A stretch of 64,000 nt of DNA. It comes from Sporosarcina cascadiensis (GTDB lineage Bacteria > Bacillota > Bacilli > Bacillales_A > Planococcaceae). Below are positions 15,210-24,878 of this stretch, in pieces. The position numbers and the translations under genes are program-made. Positions within the stretch are counted from its first letter, which is position 1, and the number at the start of each line of letters is the position of its first letter. The notes beneath the pieces are model-generated. The model did not search any database and was not told the DNA's origin. It was given only the letters and a program-made list of their open reading frames with translations. The DNA lies in NCBI RefSeq assembly GCF_009650995.1, contig NZ_WHVV01000012.1, positions 1-64,000 on the forward strand, read 5' to 3'.

Positions 15210-16394
15210 ATGAACAGCAGCTTACTGAAATTACATGAGATAAAGCGGGCCCTGAATGAGAAGTTTTATGAGCGAGAAAGTGAAGTGGAGGGAATTTTAG
15301 TCGCTCTGCTCGCACGCCAGCATATGTTGATGATCGGACCTGCAGGGACCGCAAAATCTGCGCTGTCTGCAGAACTTGCGAAAATTGTACAGGGCACGGA
15401 ATATTTCCAGTGGCTGCTGACCCGGTTCAGCACGCCGGAAGAAGTGTTCGGACCGCTTTCATTGAAAGACCTGGAAGAAGGAGTCTATAAACGGAATACC
15501 GCCACGAAAATGCCCGAAGCCCATCTTGTGTTTTTGGATGAGATCTTCAAAGCAAACTCTGCCATCCTGAACAGTCTGCTGACATTGATCAATGAAAGGC
15601 TGTTTTACAATGATGGTTCGCCGATTGAAGTCCCGCTCATGTCCGTCATCGGCGCGTCCAATGAATATCCGGAAGACGGGGAAGGACTGGAAGCGCTATT
15701 CGATCGTTTCCTTCTGCGGTTCGAGATCGATTTTATTGCGGATGAATCGAATTTCGTTTCGATGATGAAAGATGAAGGCGCGGCTGTAGAAATGCCTGCG
15801 ATGCAGCTGGATGAGCTGGTTCAGCTTCAGGAGTTAACTGACCAGGTGAAAATCCCGGATGAAGTCTATGAAACACTGTCATTTATACGCCGTGAGCTTC
15901 AGGATGAAGGAATCCAGCCATCAGACCGTCGATTCAAGCAGTCACTGGGGATTTTGCAGGCGAAAGCGCTGATCAATCAAAGGGAAACCGTGCAGATTGC
16001 CGATTTGGCGATACTGGAAAACGCACTCTGGGAAACACTCGATCAGAAAGAGGCCGTCTCCAATATAGTACGCAAATATGCGAAAGACCATGCGGCCCAG
16101 ACGCTCGCATCGATAGAAACCGAAGCAAATGAAGTCTTTGACGCGGCGAAACGCGATCAATCGACAGAAGCTGGCATGGAAGCAATACAGAAATTCCAGT
16201 CGCTGGCCGATGATTTACTGAAGCTGAAAGAAACGGCACCGAACCGGGCGGAAGAAATCGACAGACTGCAGACGCAAGTGAATACGATGAAAAATGAAGT
16301 GGAAAGCAGCAGGCTAGATGTAGAGTACCTGGGGGCGACCAATCAGAAGAAGAATGGAACAGATGATCAGCACGGAGTCTTTTTCAGAATGTAA
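15210..16394 (+). CDS. MoxR/RavA-type AAA+ ATPase
   Basis: AAA+ ATPase thought to act with a VWA-domain partner in chaperone-like assembly. About 394 residues. Walker A GPAGTAKS (about 41-48), Walker B LVFLDEIFKAN, sensor 1 near VIGASNEYPE and an Arg-rich sensor 2 region (SDRRFKQSL) are visible. A coiled C-terminal extension rich in Glu, Gln and Lys follows. GGAGAGG lies 11 nt upstream of ATG 15210; GTG codons at 15201 and 15207 in the same frame are alternatives. The VWA gene follows after 14 nt, matching the RavA-ViaA arrangement. Confidence 0.85.
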   Translation: MNSSLLKLHEIKRALNEKFYERESEVEGILVALLARQHMLMIGPAGTAKSALSAELAKIVQGTEYFQWLLTRFSTPEEVFGPLSLKDLEEGVYKRNTATKMPEAHLVFLDEIFKANSAILNSLLTLINERLFYNDGSPIEVPLMSVIGASNEYPEDGEGLEALFDRFLLRFEIDFIADESNFVSMMKDEGAAVEMPAMQLDELVQLQELTDQVKIPDEVYETLSFIRRELQDEGIQPSDRRFKQSLGILQAKALINQRETVQIADLAILENALWETLDQKEAVSNIVRKYAKDHAAQTLASIETEANEVFDAAKRDQSTEAGMEAIQKFQSLADDLLKLKETAPNRAEEIDRLQTQVNTMKNEVESSRLDVEYLGATNQKKNGTDDQHGVFFRM

Positions 16395-16408
16395 GGGGGC
16401 AGATTTTG

Positions 16409-17845
16409 ATGAGAAGAAGTAAAGTAATCAGAGATCAGCGCTCCGTATTAAACACAGATTCATTCGATAAGAGACGCTTCAAGGAACTGTTCGAAATGTC
16501 TGAAGGGCTTCAGAGAGTCAGGGAGGAAGGCGAGCTGCCGACGATGGAATGCCTGCTAGGCGATATATGGGCGGCTCTGTATAAAATGAAGCCCCATCTG
16601 CAGAAAGATTGTGATGGCGGGGCTTTAACACCCAACCGTACATTGATGGAACGCATCATGTCGGATGAACATTTCGAGAATACCCGCAGCTATACGAAGT
16701 TGGACGACCTGCAGTCTGCGGTCTGCACAGTGAAATTTGCGGAGGTCATTAATACGTGGATTGCAGAGGAAACAGCGCTCGACAAAGAATTTCAGCAGCA
16801 ACTCGAAGCAGTAGAGGCATTGCAGGAGGAGTTTTCGGCGGAGCAGACAGACGAACAGGAACATGCGGAGAGCGGGACGTTGCAGGAGCTGGAAGAAGCG
16901 AGCCTGAAATTGAATGAAAAGCTGGAATTGACACTGGAAACCAACAGCGAGCGTTTCATGCAGGCAATGGATGAGGCAGTGGAAGAAACGATTAAGGTTA
17001 AAGACAGCGTCATTTCATTGATGGGCGCGGGGATAGGTAAAGGGACTGCGGATTTGAAGAAAGTGCCGCTGCGCGATCAGCTGGCAGTGGCGGAACAGGT
17101 GGCTCTTGATCCTAAAATGCAAGAGATTTCTGACTGGGCAGGACGTTTCAAAGAAGTGGCCAGGCAGAAGCAGAAGACGAAATATATGGACGCCATGGAG
17201 CGAAGAGGCGTAACGCTCGGCAATGAGATGGAAAAACTATTGCCAATGGAACTGGGGCTCTATACGCATGATGCCACTAAAAAAGATTTTCTGCGCCGCT
17301 TTGCAGAAGGCGAAACGATGCAGTTCGATCAGAAAAAGCGTGAAGATCTCGGAAAGGGACCGATTGTATTTTGCCTGGATCAGTCAGGCAGTATGAAGTT
17401 GCTCGACAATCAAGCGAAGGGTTTCATCCTGGCGCTGCTGACCATCGCGAAAAAACAACATCGGGATTTATGCGTGCTGCTGTTTTCGACGGAGCTGCAG
17501 AGCGACACATTTCCAAAAGGCAAAATCACCTCAAAAGAATTGATTCGCTTGGCAAGAACGTACTTAGGCGGCGGAACCAATTTCGCACTCCCGCTGGAAG
17601 GCGCACTGCAAGTCATTGGGAAAAGTGCATTTACTCAAGCAGATGTGATATTTGTAACGGACGGGGAAGACGAGTTGGGAGAAGAATTCCTCGAAGAATT
17701 CAACCAGAAGAAGAAGGAAAAAGAGTTTCAGTTGCTCACGCTAGTTATTGGAAATGAGACAGATGCAGCAGAAGCATTCTCGGACTGGGTAATCCATATT
17801 ACGGACTTTGAAGATGAAGGAAGTTTTACGGCTTTTGAAATATAA
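16409..17845 (+). CDS. VWA-domain protein (ViaA-like)
   Basis: Partner of the MoxR ATPase. 478 residues: a helical, Glu/Gln-rich N-terminal two-thirds (about 110-190 likely coiled coil) and a C-terminal von Willebrand A domain. The MIDAS metal site is intact: DQSGSMK (DxSxS), the conserved Thr in GGGTNF and the Asp in FVTDGEDE. ATG 16409 is favoured over TTG 16406, with AAGGGGG 9 nt upstream. It is cytoplasmic; no signal peptide. It is followed by an intrinsic terminator. The target is unknown. Confidence 0.85.
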   Translation: MRRSKVIRDQRSVLNTDSFDKRRFKELFEMSEGLQRVREEGELPTMECLLGDIWAALYKMKPHLQKDCDGGALTPNRTLMERIMSDEHFENTRSYTKLDDLQSAVCTVKFAEVINTWIAEETALDKEFQQQLEAVEALQEEFSAEQTDEQEHAESGTLQELEEASLKLNEKLELTLETNSERFMQAMDEAVEETIKVKDSVISLMGAGIGKGTADLKKVPLRDQLAVAEQVALDPKMQEISDWAGRFKEVARQKQKTKYMDAMERRGVTLGNEMEKLLPMELGLYTHDATKKDFLRRFAEGETMQFDQKKREDLGKGPIVFCLDQSGSMKLLDNQAKGFILALLTIAKKQHRDLCVLLFSTELQSDTFPKGKITSKELIRLARTYLGGGTNFALPLEGALQVIGKSAFTQADVIFVTDGEDELGEEFLEEFNQKKKEKEFQLLTLVIGNETDAAEAFSDWVIHITDFEDEGSFTAFEI

Positions 17846-17863
17846 TCTGCCTAATAAATCTAC

Positions 17864-17892
17864 ACACTCATATCGCTAATGAGTGTTTTTTT
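17864..17892 (+). terminator. Terminator after the MoxR/VWA operon
   Basis: ACACTCAT (17864-17871) pairs with ATGAGTGT (17879-17886), followed by seven T. Confidence 0.8.
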
Positions 17893-18073
17893 GTGCCGAA
17901 CGTTAGGAATGAATGAATTGGGCCGGACATAGGATGGATAGGAAATCGCGTACATAGCAGAGGGGGTACAAGTTCCCGTAGAAATTTATGTTGCAGTAAG
18001 GGAGTTAGTTCATATTTACATTATATGTGATTAATGACACAATTTTAAAAAACACTTACATCGGAGGGATATT

Positions 18074-20293
18074 TTGGTTACTATTAAAAAAATCAGTGCA
18101 ATAGTCGCTTCTTCAGCTTTATCGATAGGCATGTTTTCGTCTTTTGCCGATGCTTCAACACTAGGGAATGGACAACCAGAAAAGACTAGGATTCAATTAG
18201 CGGCTTCAGAAAATATTTTTACAAAAGAAGAGTTAATCCGGAAATTCCATCAGACATTCCCTACTCAATTTGATTTTTTGAAAGCTGGAGATTTTCAGAT
18301 GAATAGTGCACATATTTATCAAGACGACGAAACTGTGCGATACGATCTTCATTTTACGAAGATTATAAACGGCAAGCGCCTATCCGGCAATGTCGGTTTT
18401 GTTGGTGAAAAACTGGAGATTGAGTATTTCTACTACCAACCGGCAACTGTAACTGATGCTTTGTTCCCGGCAAAAGTATCAAAAGAGGAAGCTGGCAAAA
18501 TAGCGAACGAATTTATTACAAAATTCCTTGACGGAAAAGACTATCAAATGGGACCAGACTCTTCTCATTATTATCCGAGAAAGATTTTGACAGAACCAAT
18601 CCGGCATTCATTCTCTTTCACCCAAACCAAAAACCAGGTACCGATTGCTGACCGTCAGATTGAAGTAACTGTTCTTGGGAACGGAGAGATTGCAAGCTTT
18701 TATAAAATGATTGCCAATCCGAAAAAATCCACTTTCGATGATCTCGCAAAAGTTAAAGGTAAAGAAGAAATGATAAAGAAAGTCAAGAATCACCTAGCTG
18801 TAGAATTGAATTATCAAATTCATTTTGATTATGAAACGGGTGAGCGGGAAGTACGTCTTGGATACCAGCCGACTACAAATTTGCAGGGAATCCATGCAGT
18901 TTCAGGGGAATGGAAAACAGAAAAAGGATTTTCCGCAGGTTATCCATCCAACTCCCAAATTGAAATGCTGGCGGCTAAGCCTCTTCCGCCTCGGCAGGAC
19001 GGTATAACAATAGATGCAGCCAAGAAAATTGCGGAACAATTGCTTGCGACTGATTCGGATCAAGTAAAATTGATGATCGAATCTATACAAGAAACGACAG
19101 ATCATAATGGGCAAGACATCATCAGCGTTCAGTATATGTATCAATTGCCGAATGGCGGTTACGGTTCAAACTTGGAAATCAATAAGCAGACTGGTGAAGT
19201 CATGCAATTCCAGAGCCTCCAGGAACATGTATGGAAAGAGCTGGGGAAAGATACCGCCAATAAAGAGGCCATTTCCAAAAAAGAGGCACTCAAGAAAGCA
19301 ATCACCTATGCTAAGGAGTGGGCATCATCCTACTTGCATCATTATGCTATGCCGGTAACAGAAGCATATACCGATGAAAAAACTGGCTTGACTTACTTCT
19401 CATTTCCGAGAGTAGTAAATGGAATTATCGTATCAGGTGATCAAATTATTGTGGAAATTGCTGCTGACGGTTCTTTAAACAGCTTGAATGTCAATTATCA
19501 GAACATCGAAAACTGGCCGGCAAGTGAGGACGCAATCCCTAATGAAAAAGCCCTGTCAATCTTCAAAGAGTCACTTGGGCTGCAACTGTTGTACATGAAG
19601 CAAAAGGAAACCGAAACTCACTATGAATTAGTATATACTCCTGTATTCAATGGCAATTCAAACAGTTATCTGGACGCAGGCACTGGAGAATGGAAAAGCT
19701 TTTATGGCGATGCTTCCTCCCTTCTCATTTCACATCCATGGGCAGAAGAGGAATTAAATTATTTGCTTCATGCCAAAGTGCTGGACGTGAAAGATGTTAA
19801 AAACTTCAACGCAGATGCTTCCGTCTCCAAAGGGGAAGCATTGAAGATTCTGATGAATTCACTCACATATTTCTATCAAGGCAGTTATCCTTACGGGCAA
19901 GAACAAGGGTCTCAAACCTTTGAAAATATCGGCAGTAAACACCCGCTGTATCACGTGGTTGAACGTGCTGCAGAATTAGGAGTCATTAAACCTGAAAAGA
20001 ACTTTAGTGCAGAGTCTACTATCACCAAAGAAGAGCTGGCTGTTTGGTATACACGCGTGCTGGGACTTGAGCAGGCAGCAAAAAACGGCAGTATTTATAA
20101 GCTGAACTTTACCGATGCCAATGAAATCCACTCTGACTATATCGGGTATGTGGCAATCGCAAATTCACTGGGTATTTTGCATGCCGATAAAAATCTATTC
20201 CAACCGAAACAGAATGTGAATTATGCAGAGCTGGCAGCCTCTACAATTCGTTTGGCACATGCCATGGCTGAAAGTGGACGGGATTTACAATAG
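18074..20293 (+). CDS. Secreted YcdB/YcdC-type repeat protein with C-terminal SLH domains
   Basis: Exported surface protein of 739 residues. A signal peptide (1-27, ending SSFADAS) is followed by repeated PepSY-like or YcdB/YcdC domains (about 30-540), each with the pattern VSKEEAGKIANEF / ITIDAAKKIAEQL / ISKKEALKKAITYAKEW. The last about 190 residues contain three S-layer-homology-like modules (HPWAEEELNYLLHAKVL; KHPLYHVVERAAELGVI; DYIGYVAIANSLGIL) expected to bind secondary cell-wall polymer. TTG start at 18074 with GGAGGG five nt upstream. It is a stand-alone gene with its own terminator. The function is unknown; anchoring of an inhibitor-like domain to the wall is an inference. Confidence 0.82.
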   Translation: MVTIKKISAIVASSALSIGMFSSFADASTLGNGQPEKTRIQLAASENIFTKEELIRKFHQTFPTQFDFLKAGDFQMNSAHIYQDDETVRYDLHFTKIINGKRLSGNVGFVGEKLEIEYFYYQPATVTDALFPAKVSKEEAGKIANEFITKFLDGKDYQMGPDSSHYYPRKILTEPIRHSFSFTQTKNQVPIADRQIEVTVLGNGEIASFYKMIANPKKSTFDDLAKVKGKEEMIKKVKNHLAVELNYQIHFDYETGEREVRLGYQPTTNLQGIHAVSGEWKTEKGFSAGYPSNSQIEMLAAKPLPPRQDGITIDAAKKIAEQLLATDSDQVKLMIESIQETTDHNGQDIISVQYMYQLPNGGYGSNLEINKQTGEVMQFQSLQEHVWKELGKDTANKEAISKKEALKKAITYAKEWASSYLHHYAMPVTEAYTDEKTGLTYFSFPRVVNGIIVSGDQIIVEIAADGSLNSLNVNYQNIENWPASEDAIPNEKALSIFKESLGLQLLYMKQKETETHYELVYTPVFNGNSNSYLDAGTGEWKSFYGDASSLLISHPWAEEELNYLLHAKVLDVKDVKNFNADASVSKGEALKILMNSLTYFYQGSYPYGQEQGSQTFENIGSKHPLYHVVERAAELGVIKPEKNFSAESTITKEELAVWYTRVLGLEQAAKNGSIYKLNFTDANEIHSDYIGYVAIANSLGILHADKNLFQPKQNVNYAELAASTIRLAHAMAESGRDLQ

Positions 20294-20304
20294 GAAGAAC
20301 AGCT

Positions 20305-20338
20305 AAAAAACACGCTTACTAAAAAAGCGTGTTTTTTT
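20305..20338 (+). terminator. Terminator of the SLH-protein gene
   Basis: AAAAAACACGCTT pairs with AAGCGTGTTTTTTT across a short A-rich loop. Confidence 0.85.
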
Positions 20339-20432
20339 GACGTGGATGAATCACTAATTTTCCCTATTGCTTTCATTTCATAAGAATTTCTTTTCTGGGC
20401 AAACTAATGAAAATGCAAGTTGAGGTGATGGT

Positions 20433-22013
20433 ATGCAGATTGAAAGATCGACCGAATGGAAAGAAGGATTTAGTAAGCGATTAGAGGATCTTGAGACTTG
20501 GGATAATTGGACACTATATAAGATGAGTTATGATATCACGAAAACTAGTTTAATTACTGAATTCAAGGGTCTTCAATCTTTAAAATATTTACCTCATGTT
20601 ACACCGCTTGCTCACCAATTAGAAGCGGCGGAGCGCGTCATTGAGGAAATGAATGGAAAAGCAATATTGGCGGATGAAGTGGGGCTTGGGAAAACGATTG
20701 AAGCGGGTCTGATCCTGAAAGAGTATCTGATCCGGGGACTGGTAAAGAAGGCACTCATCCTGGTTCCGGCTTCTCTTGCCAATCAATGGGTGGAGGAGCT
20801 GCATCTGAAATTCCATATTCCTGCGCTGCTGTACCGCAAAAATTATGAACTGGATCATGTGGATGTCGTCGTCATGAGTCTCGATACAGCGAAACGCAGC
20901 CCGCACCGGGAAAAAATCTATGCGCAGGATTACGACCTGATCATTGTGGATGAAGCGCATAAATTGAAAAATCATAAGACGGTCAGTTATACATTTGTGC
21001 AGAGTCTGAAGAAAAAGTTCTGTCTGCTTTTGACTGCCACACCGATTCAGAATGATGTGTTTGAATTATTTTATCTCGTAACACTGCTGAAACAAGGTCA
21101 TCTTGGCAATTATGAGACGTTTTCATCAGTTTTTTCGAAAGGCAGACGGGATGCAGAGCAGGATGAATACCTGAAAGAATTGGTCAGTCAAGTGATGGTG
21201 CGAAACAGACGGCAGGACACAGGAATTGAATGGACGAATCGGAAAGTACAGGTAATGCCGATTGAATTTTCAACTGAAGAACGTACAGCTTATCAGATGC
21301 TGTCAGGCTTAAAAGATCAACATTCTTTATTTTCAGATGCTTTTACAATGATTACTTTGCAACGGGAAATGTGCAGCAGCGGGCAGGCGACTATCGGTAC
21401 ATTGAGCAAACTGCATGCAGAATGCGGTAATTTAGAAGCTGCCGCATCGATAAAAAAGTTAATTCTCCTGCTGGAACGCTTGCCTGACCACTCTAAAGCA
21501 CAGAAAGCGGCGGAATTGATTCTGAAAGCGGACGATAAAGTGATTCTCTTTACGGAATATCGTGCCACGCAAAACTATTTACATGAATATTTTTATTCGA
21601 AAGGTATTTCCAGTGTGATTTTTAACGGGAAGATGAGTAAAAATAGCAGGGAATGGGCCAAGCATCTGTTTAAGCAAAATGCACAGGTGCTCATTGCGAC
21701 GGAATCAGGTGCGGAAGGCATCAACTTACAATTTTGTCATCATGTCATCAATTATGATCTGCCCTGGAATCCGATGAAAGTGGAACAGAGAATCGGCAGG
21801 GTACACAGGCTGGGGCAGGAGCATGATGTGCAAATTTATAATTTGGCGATTCAGGACACGATAGAGGATCATATGCTTCATGTGCTGGAAGGAAAAATCG
21901 GTGTATTTGAAAAGGTGGTCGGAGAATTAGATGATATTCTGGCGGCCAAACTGAAGGAGGGCACGTATGTATCCGCAGCAGATTCACGAGTATCTCCGTC
22001 AATTTTTCAATGA
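20433..22013 (+). CDS. yqhH: SNF2-family helicase-like ATPase (YqhH)
   Basis: SWI2/SNF2 ATPase of 526 residues. Motif I is DEVGLGKTIEAG (about 79-90), motif II DEAH (near 173), motif III LLTATPIQND; the C-terminal RecA lobe has ATESGAEGINLQ and the arginine finger in EQRIGRVHRLGQ. In B. subtilis yqhH and yqhG form an operon next to the glycine-cleavage genes; the same pair occurs here without gcv neighbours. It overlaps yqhG by 47 nt. GAGGTGATGG precedes ATG 20433. It may remodel nucleic acid-protein complexes; no experimental role is known to me. Confidence 0.87.
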   Translation: MQIERSTEWKEGFSKRLEDLETWDNWTLYKMSYDITKTSLITEFKGLQSLKYLPHVTPLAHQLEAAERVIEEMNGKAILADEVGLGKTIEAGLILKEYLIRGLVKKALILVPASLANQWVEELHLKFHIPALLYRKNYELDHVDVVVMSLDTAKRSPHREKIYAQDYDLIIVDEAHKLKNHKTVSYTFVQSLKKKFCLLLTATPIQNDVFELFYLVTLLKQGHLGNYETFSSVFSKGRRDAEQDEYLKELVSQVMVRNRRQDTGIEWTNRKVQVMPIEFSTEERTAYQMLSGLKDQHSLFSDAFTMITLQREMCSSGQATIGTLSKLHAECGNLEAAASIKKLILLLERLPDHSKAQKAAELILKADDKVILFTEYRATQNYLHEYFYSKGISSVIFNGKMSKNSREWAKHLFKQNAQVLIATESGAEGINLQFCHHVINYDLPWNPMKVEQRIGRVHRLGQEHDVQIYNLAIQDTIEDHMLHVLEGKIGVFEKVVGELDDILAAKLKEGTYVSAADSRVSPSIFQ

Positions 22014-22749
22014 AACCAATTGTCCGATCATCCATGAAAGCGAGCATTTTCTGCAGATTCAGTTAACAGTAGAAATGGATAAAAAAATCATGAACCGGCC
22101 ATTTTACTGGCGTTATGTGGAAAGTATCCAGGAAACGCCAAAGCCCGCGCAACTTACACTTATCACAGATATCCGGCAGCTAACTAACGGGATGAAAGGC
22201 GAAGTCGTTCATATGGGGTCTCCGAGGCTTCATCAGCTGTTTCAAGTAACGAAGGAATTAGGCTCTTATGTGAAAATGTTTGAGCAAGTCAATCGAGAAG
22301 ATGCCACGCAGACCGTTCTAACTCCTTGGCTGGGCGTCAATTATCAAATTTCATACAGCTGTCATCAAACAAAGGAAGAACTGTATTCATTGGGAATGAA
22401 TCTGATGACCGGTGCGGTTTTTCAAAATTTTCACGAGACATTGACAGCACGTAATTTGCATAATACACCGCCTGATCATGTATTTCAGCTGCCTTATATC
22501 ATATCGCCAGTACGTGCGCTTGACCGGCTGGAAGATGCGGTGGATGGATTGATTCAGAAACAGGATCCAAGCTGGGCGGAAGAGGCGAGAAGAAGATGGA
22601 AAAAAGATCAGGCAGTGCTCGATTACTTTTACGAAGGGCAAGACGATATGCCGGAGAGTTATGTTCTGGAAAAGCAGGCGATGGCAGAACGTTTTACCCC
22701 CCGGATTCGAGTAGATATTGTAAATGGCGGGTTGTTTTATTTACAATAG
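21967..22749 (+). CDS. yqhG: YqhG-family protein
   Basis: Protein of 260 residues of the YqhG family, with the family hallmark LTVEMDKKIMNRPFYWRYVE near residues 34-53 and a C-terminal basic/acidic helix. It has no membrane segment or catalytic motif. Start ATG 21967 has GGAGGG upstream, inside the end of yqhH, so it is translationally coupled to it. Function unknown. Confidence 0.85.
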   Translation: MYPQQIHEYLRQFFNETNCPIIHESEHFLQIQLTVEMDKKIMNRPFYWRYVESIQETPKPAQLTLITDIRQLTNGMKGEVVHMGSPRLHQLFQVTKELGSYVKMFEQVNREDATQTVLTPWLGVNYQISYSCHQTKEELYSLGMNLMTGAVFQNFHETLTARNLHNTPPDHVFQLPYIISPVRALDRLEDAVDGLIQKQDPSWAEEARRRWKKDQAVLDYFYEGQDDMPESYVLEKQAMAERFTPRIRVDIVNGGLFYLQ

Positions 22750-22790
22750 CGCGGGTCGGACAGGGAGAGCGAATTGTCTAAAGCAAAGCA

Positions 22791-22826
22791 AAGGCAGTCC
22801 CGAGAGTCAGCGGGACTGCCTTCTTA
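22791..22826 (+). terminator. Terminator after yqhHG
   Basis: AAGGCAGTCCCG pairs perfectly with CGGGACTGCCTT across an 8-nt loop; the T tail is short (TTCTTACTTT). Confidence 0.7.
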
Positions 22827-23028
22827 CTTTTTAAAATACGTATACATATGACTGATTTGTTAAACAGGAAGCGGATCTCGAATTCAGCAGCAATTCATTT
22901 CGTGCTCTACCGTGAAACGGAATATACAAAATAACTAGACAGAGCAGATGGTCAAAGAAACGGTAACACAAAAAGAGCCTTTATTTTCTCCGGAGAACGA
23001 TAAAAAGGGATCCACAAAAATCGTAAAC
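22827..23028. other. Intergenic stretch upstream of bceR, no gene seen
   Basis: About 200 nt without a credible open frame. It holds scattered AT-rich sequence and a TGAAAC without a matching ECF -10. Only the promoter at 23029-23057 is supported. Confidence 0.5.
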
Positions 23029-23057
23029 TTGTGAGGGCAGGCTGTTTTGCTTATAGT
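23029..23057 (+). promoter_or_regulatory. SigA promoter of bceRS
   Basis: TTGTGA (23029-23034), a 17-bp spacer and TATAGT (23052-23057). It places transcription start near 23064, which rules out the TTG codon at 23047 as the bceR start. Confidence 0.65.
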
Positions 23058-23085
23058 GGTAAGTAACATAACTAAAAAAAGTGTG

Positions 23086-23784
23086 GTGAGACCGCTGTTT
23101 ACAATCATGCTGATTGAAGACGATCAAACATTGTTCACTGAATTAAAAGAGCGCCTGGCGCAATGGTCATATGAGGTTGTTGGTGTGAAAGATTTTTCGA
23201 ATGTGCTGCAGGAATTTACAGCGAATAAGCCGGATCTTGTCATTATTGACATTCAGCTGCCGAAATTTGATGGATTTCACTGGTGCCGTATGATCCGTTC
23301 GCATTCGAAGGTTCCGATTATTTTCTTGTCTTCGCGGGATCATCCGACTGATATGGTGATGTCCATGCAGCTCGGAGCGGATGACTTTGTTCAAAAACCG
23401 TTTCATTTCGAAGTGCTGCTCGCAAAAATCCAGGCGATATTGCGCCGTGTATATAATTACAACGCGGAACAACAGCTGGAATTGAAAACCTGGCGCGGTG
23501 CGGCCCTGGATCTGATGAAAGGAACTGTCTCCAATACGGAGACATCGATTGAACTGACGAAAAACGAACTGTACATCTTAAAGTTACTTGTCGAGCGTAA
23601 AAATGAAATTGTCACACGGGAGGAAATCATCACGAGCCTGTGGGATGATGAAAGTTTCGTCAGTGATAATACATTGACGGTCAATGTCAACCGGCTTCGT
23701 AAAAAGCTGGCGGATATCGGACTGGGGGACGCGATAGAAACGAAAGTCGGCCAGGGCTATATGGCGAAGGACGATACCGTATGA
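23086..23784 (+). CDS. bceR: BceR-like response regulator
   Basis: OmpR-family response regulator. The receiver domain has the acidic pair IEDD, the phosphorylated Asp (IIDIQLPKFDG, about residue 55 from GTG 23086) and KPF. The winged-helix C-terminus ends VGQGYMAKDDTV. Long stretches (PKFDGFHWCRMIRS, SSRDHPTDMVMSMQLGADDF, SDNTLTVNVNRLRKKL) are close to B. subtilis BceR. The start is uncertain: GTG 23086 or a CTG at 23095, which has GGTGAG in front. It overlaps bceS by 4 nt. It should activate bceAB in response to cell-wall-active peptides such as bacitracin. Confidence 0.88.
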   Translation: MRPLFTIMLIEDDQTLFTELKERLAQWSYEVVGVKDFSNVLQEFTANKPDLVIIDIQLPKFDGFHWCRMIRSHSKVPIIFLSSRDHPTDMVMSMQLGADDFVQKPFHFEVLLAKIQAILRRVYNYNAEQQLELKTWRGAALDLMKGTVSNTETSIELTKNELYILKLLVERKNEIVTREEIITSLWDDESFVSDNTLTVNVNRLRKKLADIGLGDAIETKVGQGYMAKDDTV

Positions 23785-24785
23785 GTAAAGAATTTATAAG
23801 AGAAAGAGCGAGCTGGATTCTATTTTTTTTATTTCTGCAGTTTCTCGTGCTGCTGATGGGCTATTTAGACACCAGTATTCCGATGCAGTCTGTTTTCTAC
23901 ATCACATTTTTGTCCACACTCTCTTTTCTGGCTTTTCTCTTTATCCGCTATTCAAAAGAAACCAGGTTTTACCGGGAATTGAAAAATCATCAGGATGTGT
24001 TGGATCTGACAGCAGTTCCCGAAGCCAACAGCCCTTTTGAACATATTGCTTCTCATAGAATGACGGAACAAATAGAAGCGTACAAAGATCGATTGGATAA
24101 ATTGGAGATCAGCGCTGAGCAGGAGAAGGATGAAATGCTCAACTGGATTCATGAAGTGAAAACTCCTTTGACGACCATGCAATTGATGATCGATCGCAGT
24201 GAGGACAAACCGCTTCGTGCACAAATTATGTACGAATGGCTTCGAATTCATTTGCTGCTCGATCAGCAGTTGCATTCAAAGCGTATTCCTTTCATTCAGA
24301 ATGATTTATATATTGAAGAGACCGGTTTGCAGGAGCTGGTGTTTCAGGAAATTAAGTCACTGAAGTTATGGTGTGTGCAAAAAGGAATCGGATTTGATGT
24401 GGATCTGCAGACTGACGAAGTGCTGTCGGATGGAAAATGGCTAGGTTTTATTATCCGGCAGCTGCTGACGAATTCAGTGAAATACAGTGAAGCATCCGAT
24501 ATACAAATTTGCAGCAGGGCGGATGGCGAAGTGAAGAAATTATTCATAGAAGATCATGGACGCGGCATCGACGCGAAAGACCTCCTCCGTATATTTGATA
24601 AAGGCTTCACGGGTACGGTCCACCATCAAGATCATGCAGCGACAGGTATGGGTTTATATTTGGCCGGGCAAGTGGCGGAATCTCTGCATATTAAGATACA
24701 AGTCGAATCATCAGTTGGAACAGGCACGCGTTTCACTTTACTATTCCCGACGAAAAATGAAATGGTGCGTATTGCAGGCATGTGA
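23781..24785 (+). CDS. bceS: BceS-like intramembrane-sensing histidine kinase
   Basis: Sensor kinase of 334 residues. Two membrane helices (about 11-28 and 37-55) are joined by a very short outside loop, the architecture of kinases that sense through their ABC transporter instead of a ligand domain. The phosphorylated His is H124 in NWIHEVKTPL; the ATPase part has NSVKYS, DHGRGI and TGMGLYL. It starts ATGA-coupled to bceR. Its stop codon lies inside the 10-bp dyad at 24775-24800. Confidence 0.88.
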   Translation: MSKEFIRERASWILFFLFLQFLVLLMGYLDTSIPMQSVFYITFLSTLSFLAFLFIRYSKETRFYRELKNHQDVLDLTAVPEANSPFEHIASHRMTEQIEAYKDRLDKLEISAEQEKDEMLNWIHEVKTPLTTMQLMIDRSEDKPLRAQIMYEWLRIHLLLDQQLHSKRIPFIQNDLYIEETGLQELVFQEIKSLKLWCVQKGIGFDVDLQTDEVLSDGKWLGFIIRQLLTNSVKYSEASDIQICSRADGEVKKLFIEDHGRGIDAKDLLRIFDKGFTGTVHHQDHAATGMGLYLAGQVAESLHIKIQVESSVGTGTRFTLLFPTKNEMVRIAGM

Positions 24786-24800
24786 CGACAATGTCACATG
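24775..24800. promoter_or_regulatory. Perfect 10-6-10 dyad between bceS and bceA
   Basis: GGCATGTGAC and GTCACATGCC flank GACAAT. The inner TGTGAC-N6-GTCACA is a plausible BceR binding site upstream of bceAB. As RNA it is also a stable hairpin followed by TTTCTTC, so it could be an attenuator or terminator separating bceRS from bceAB. Both readings remain open. Confidence 0.6.
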
Positions 24801-24878
24801 CCTTTCTTCATTGTCATATCAAAGGCGGGAGAAATTCTGCCGGGTTGTTTATGATGGAGTTACTAAGGAGTGAGAGAC

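Noticed and set aside
22827..23028. Riboswitch or small gene upstream of bceR
   Set aside because: No conserved aptamer-like pairing or ribosome site could be found by eye.
23047..23085. Upstream start (TTG 23047) for bceR
   Set aside because: It lies inside the promoter; transcription should begin after it.
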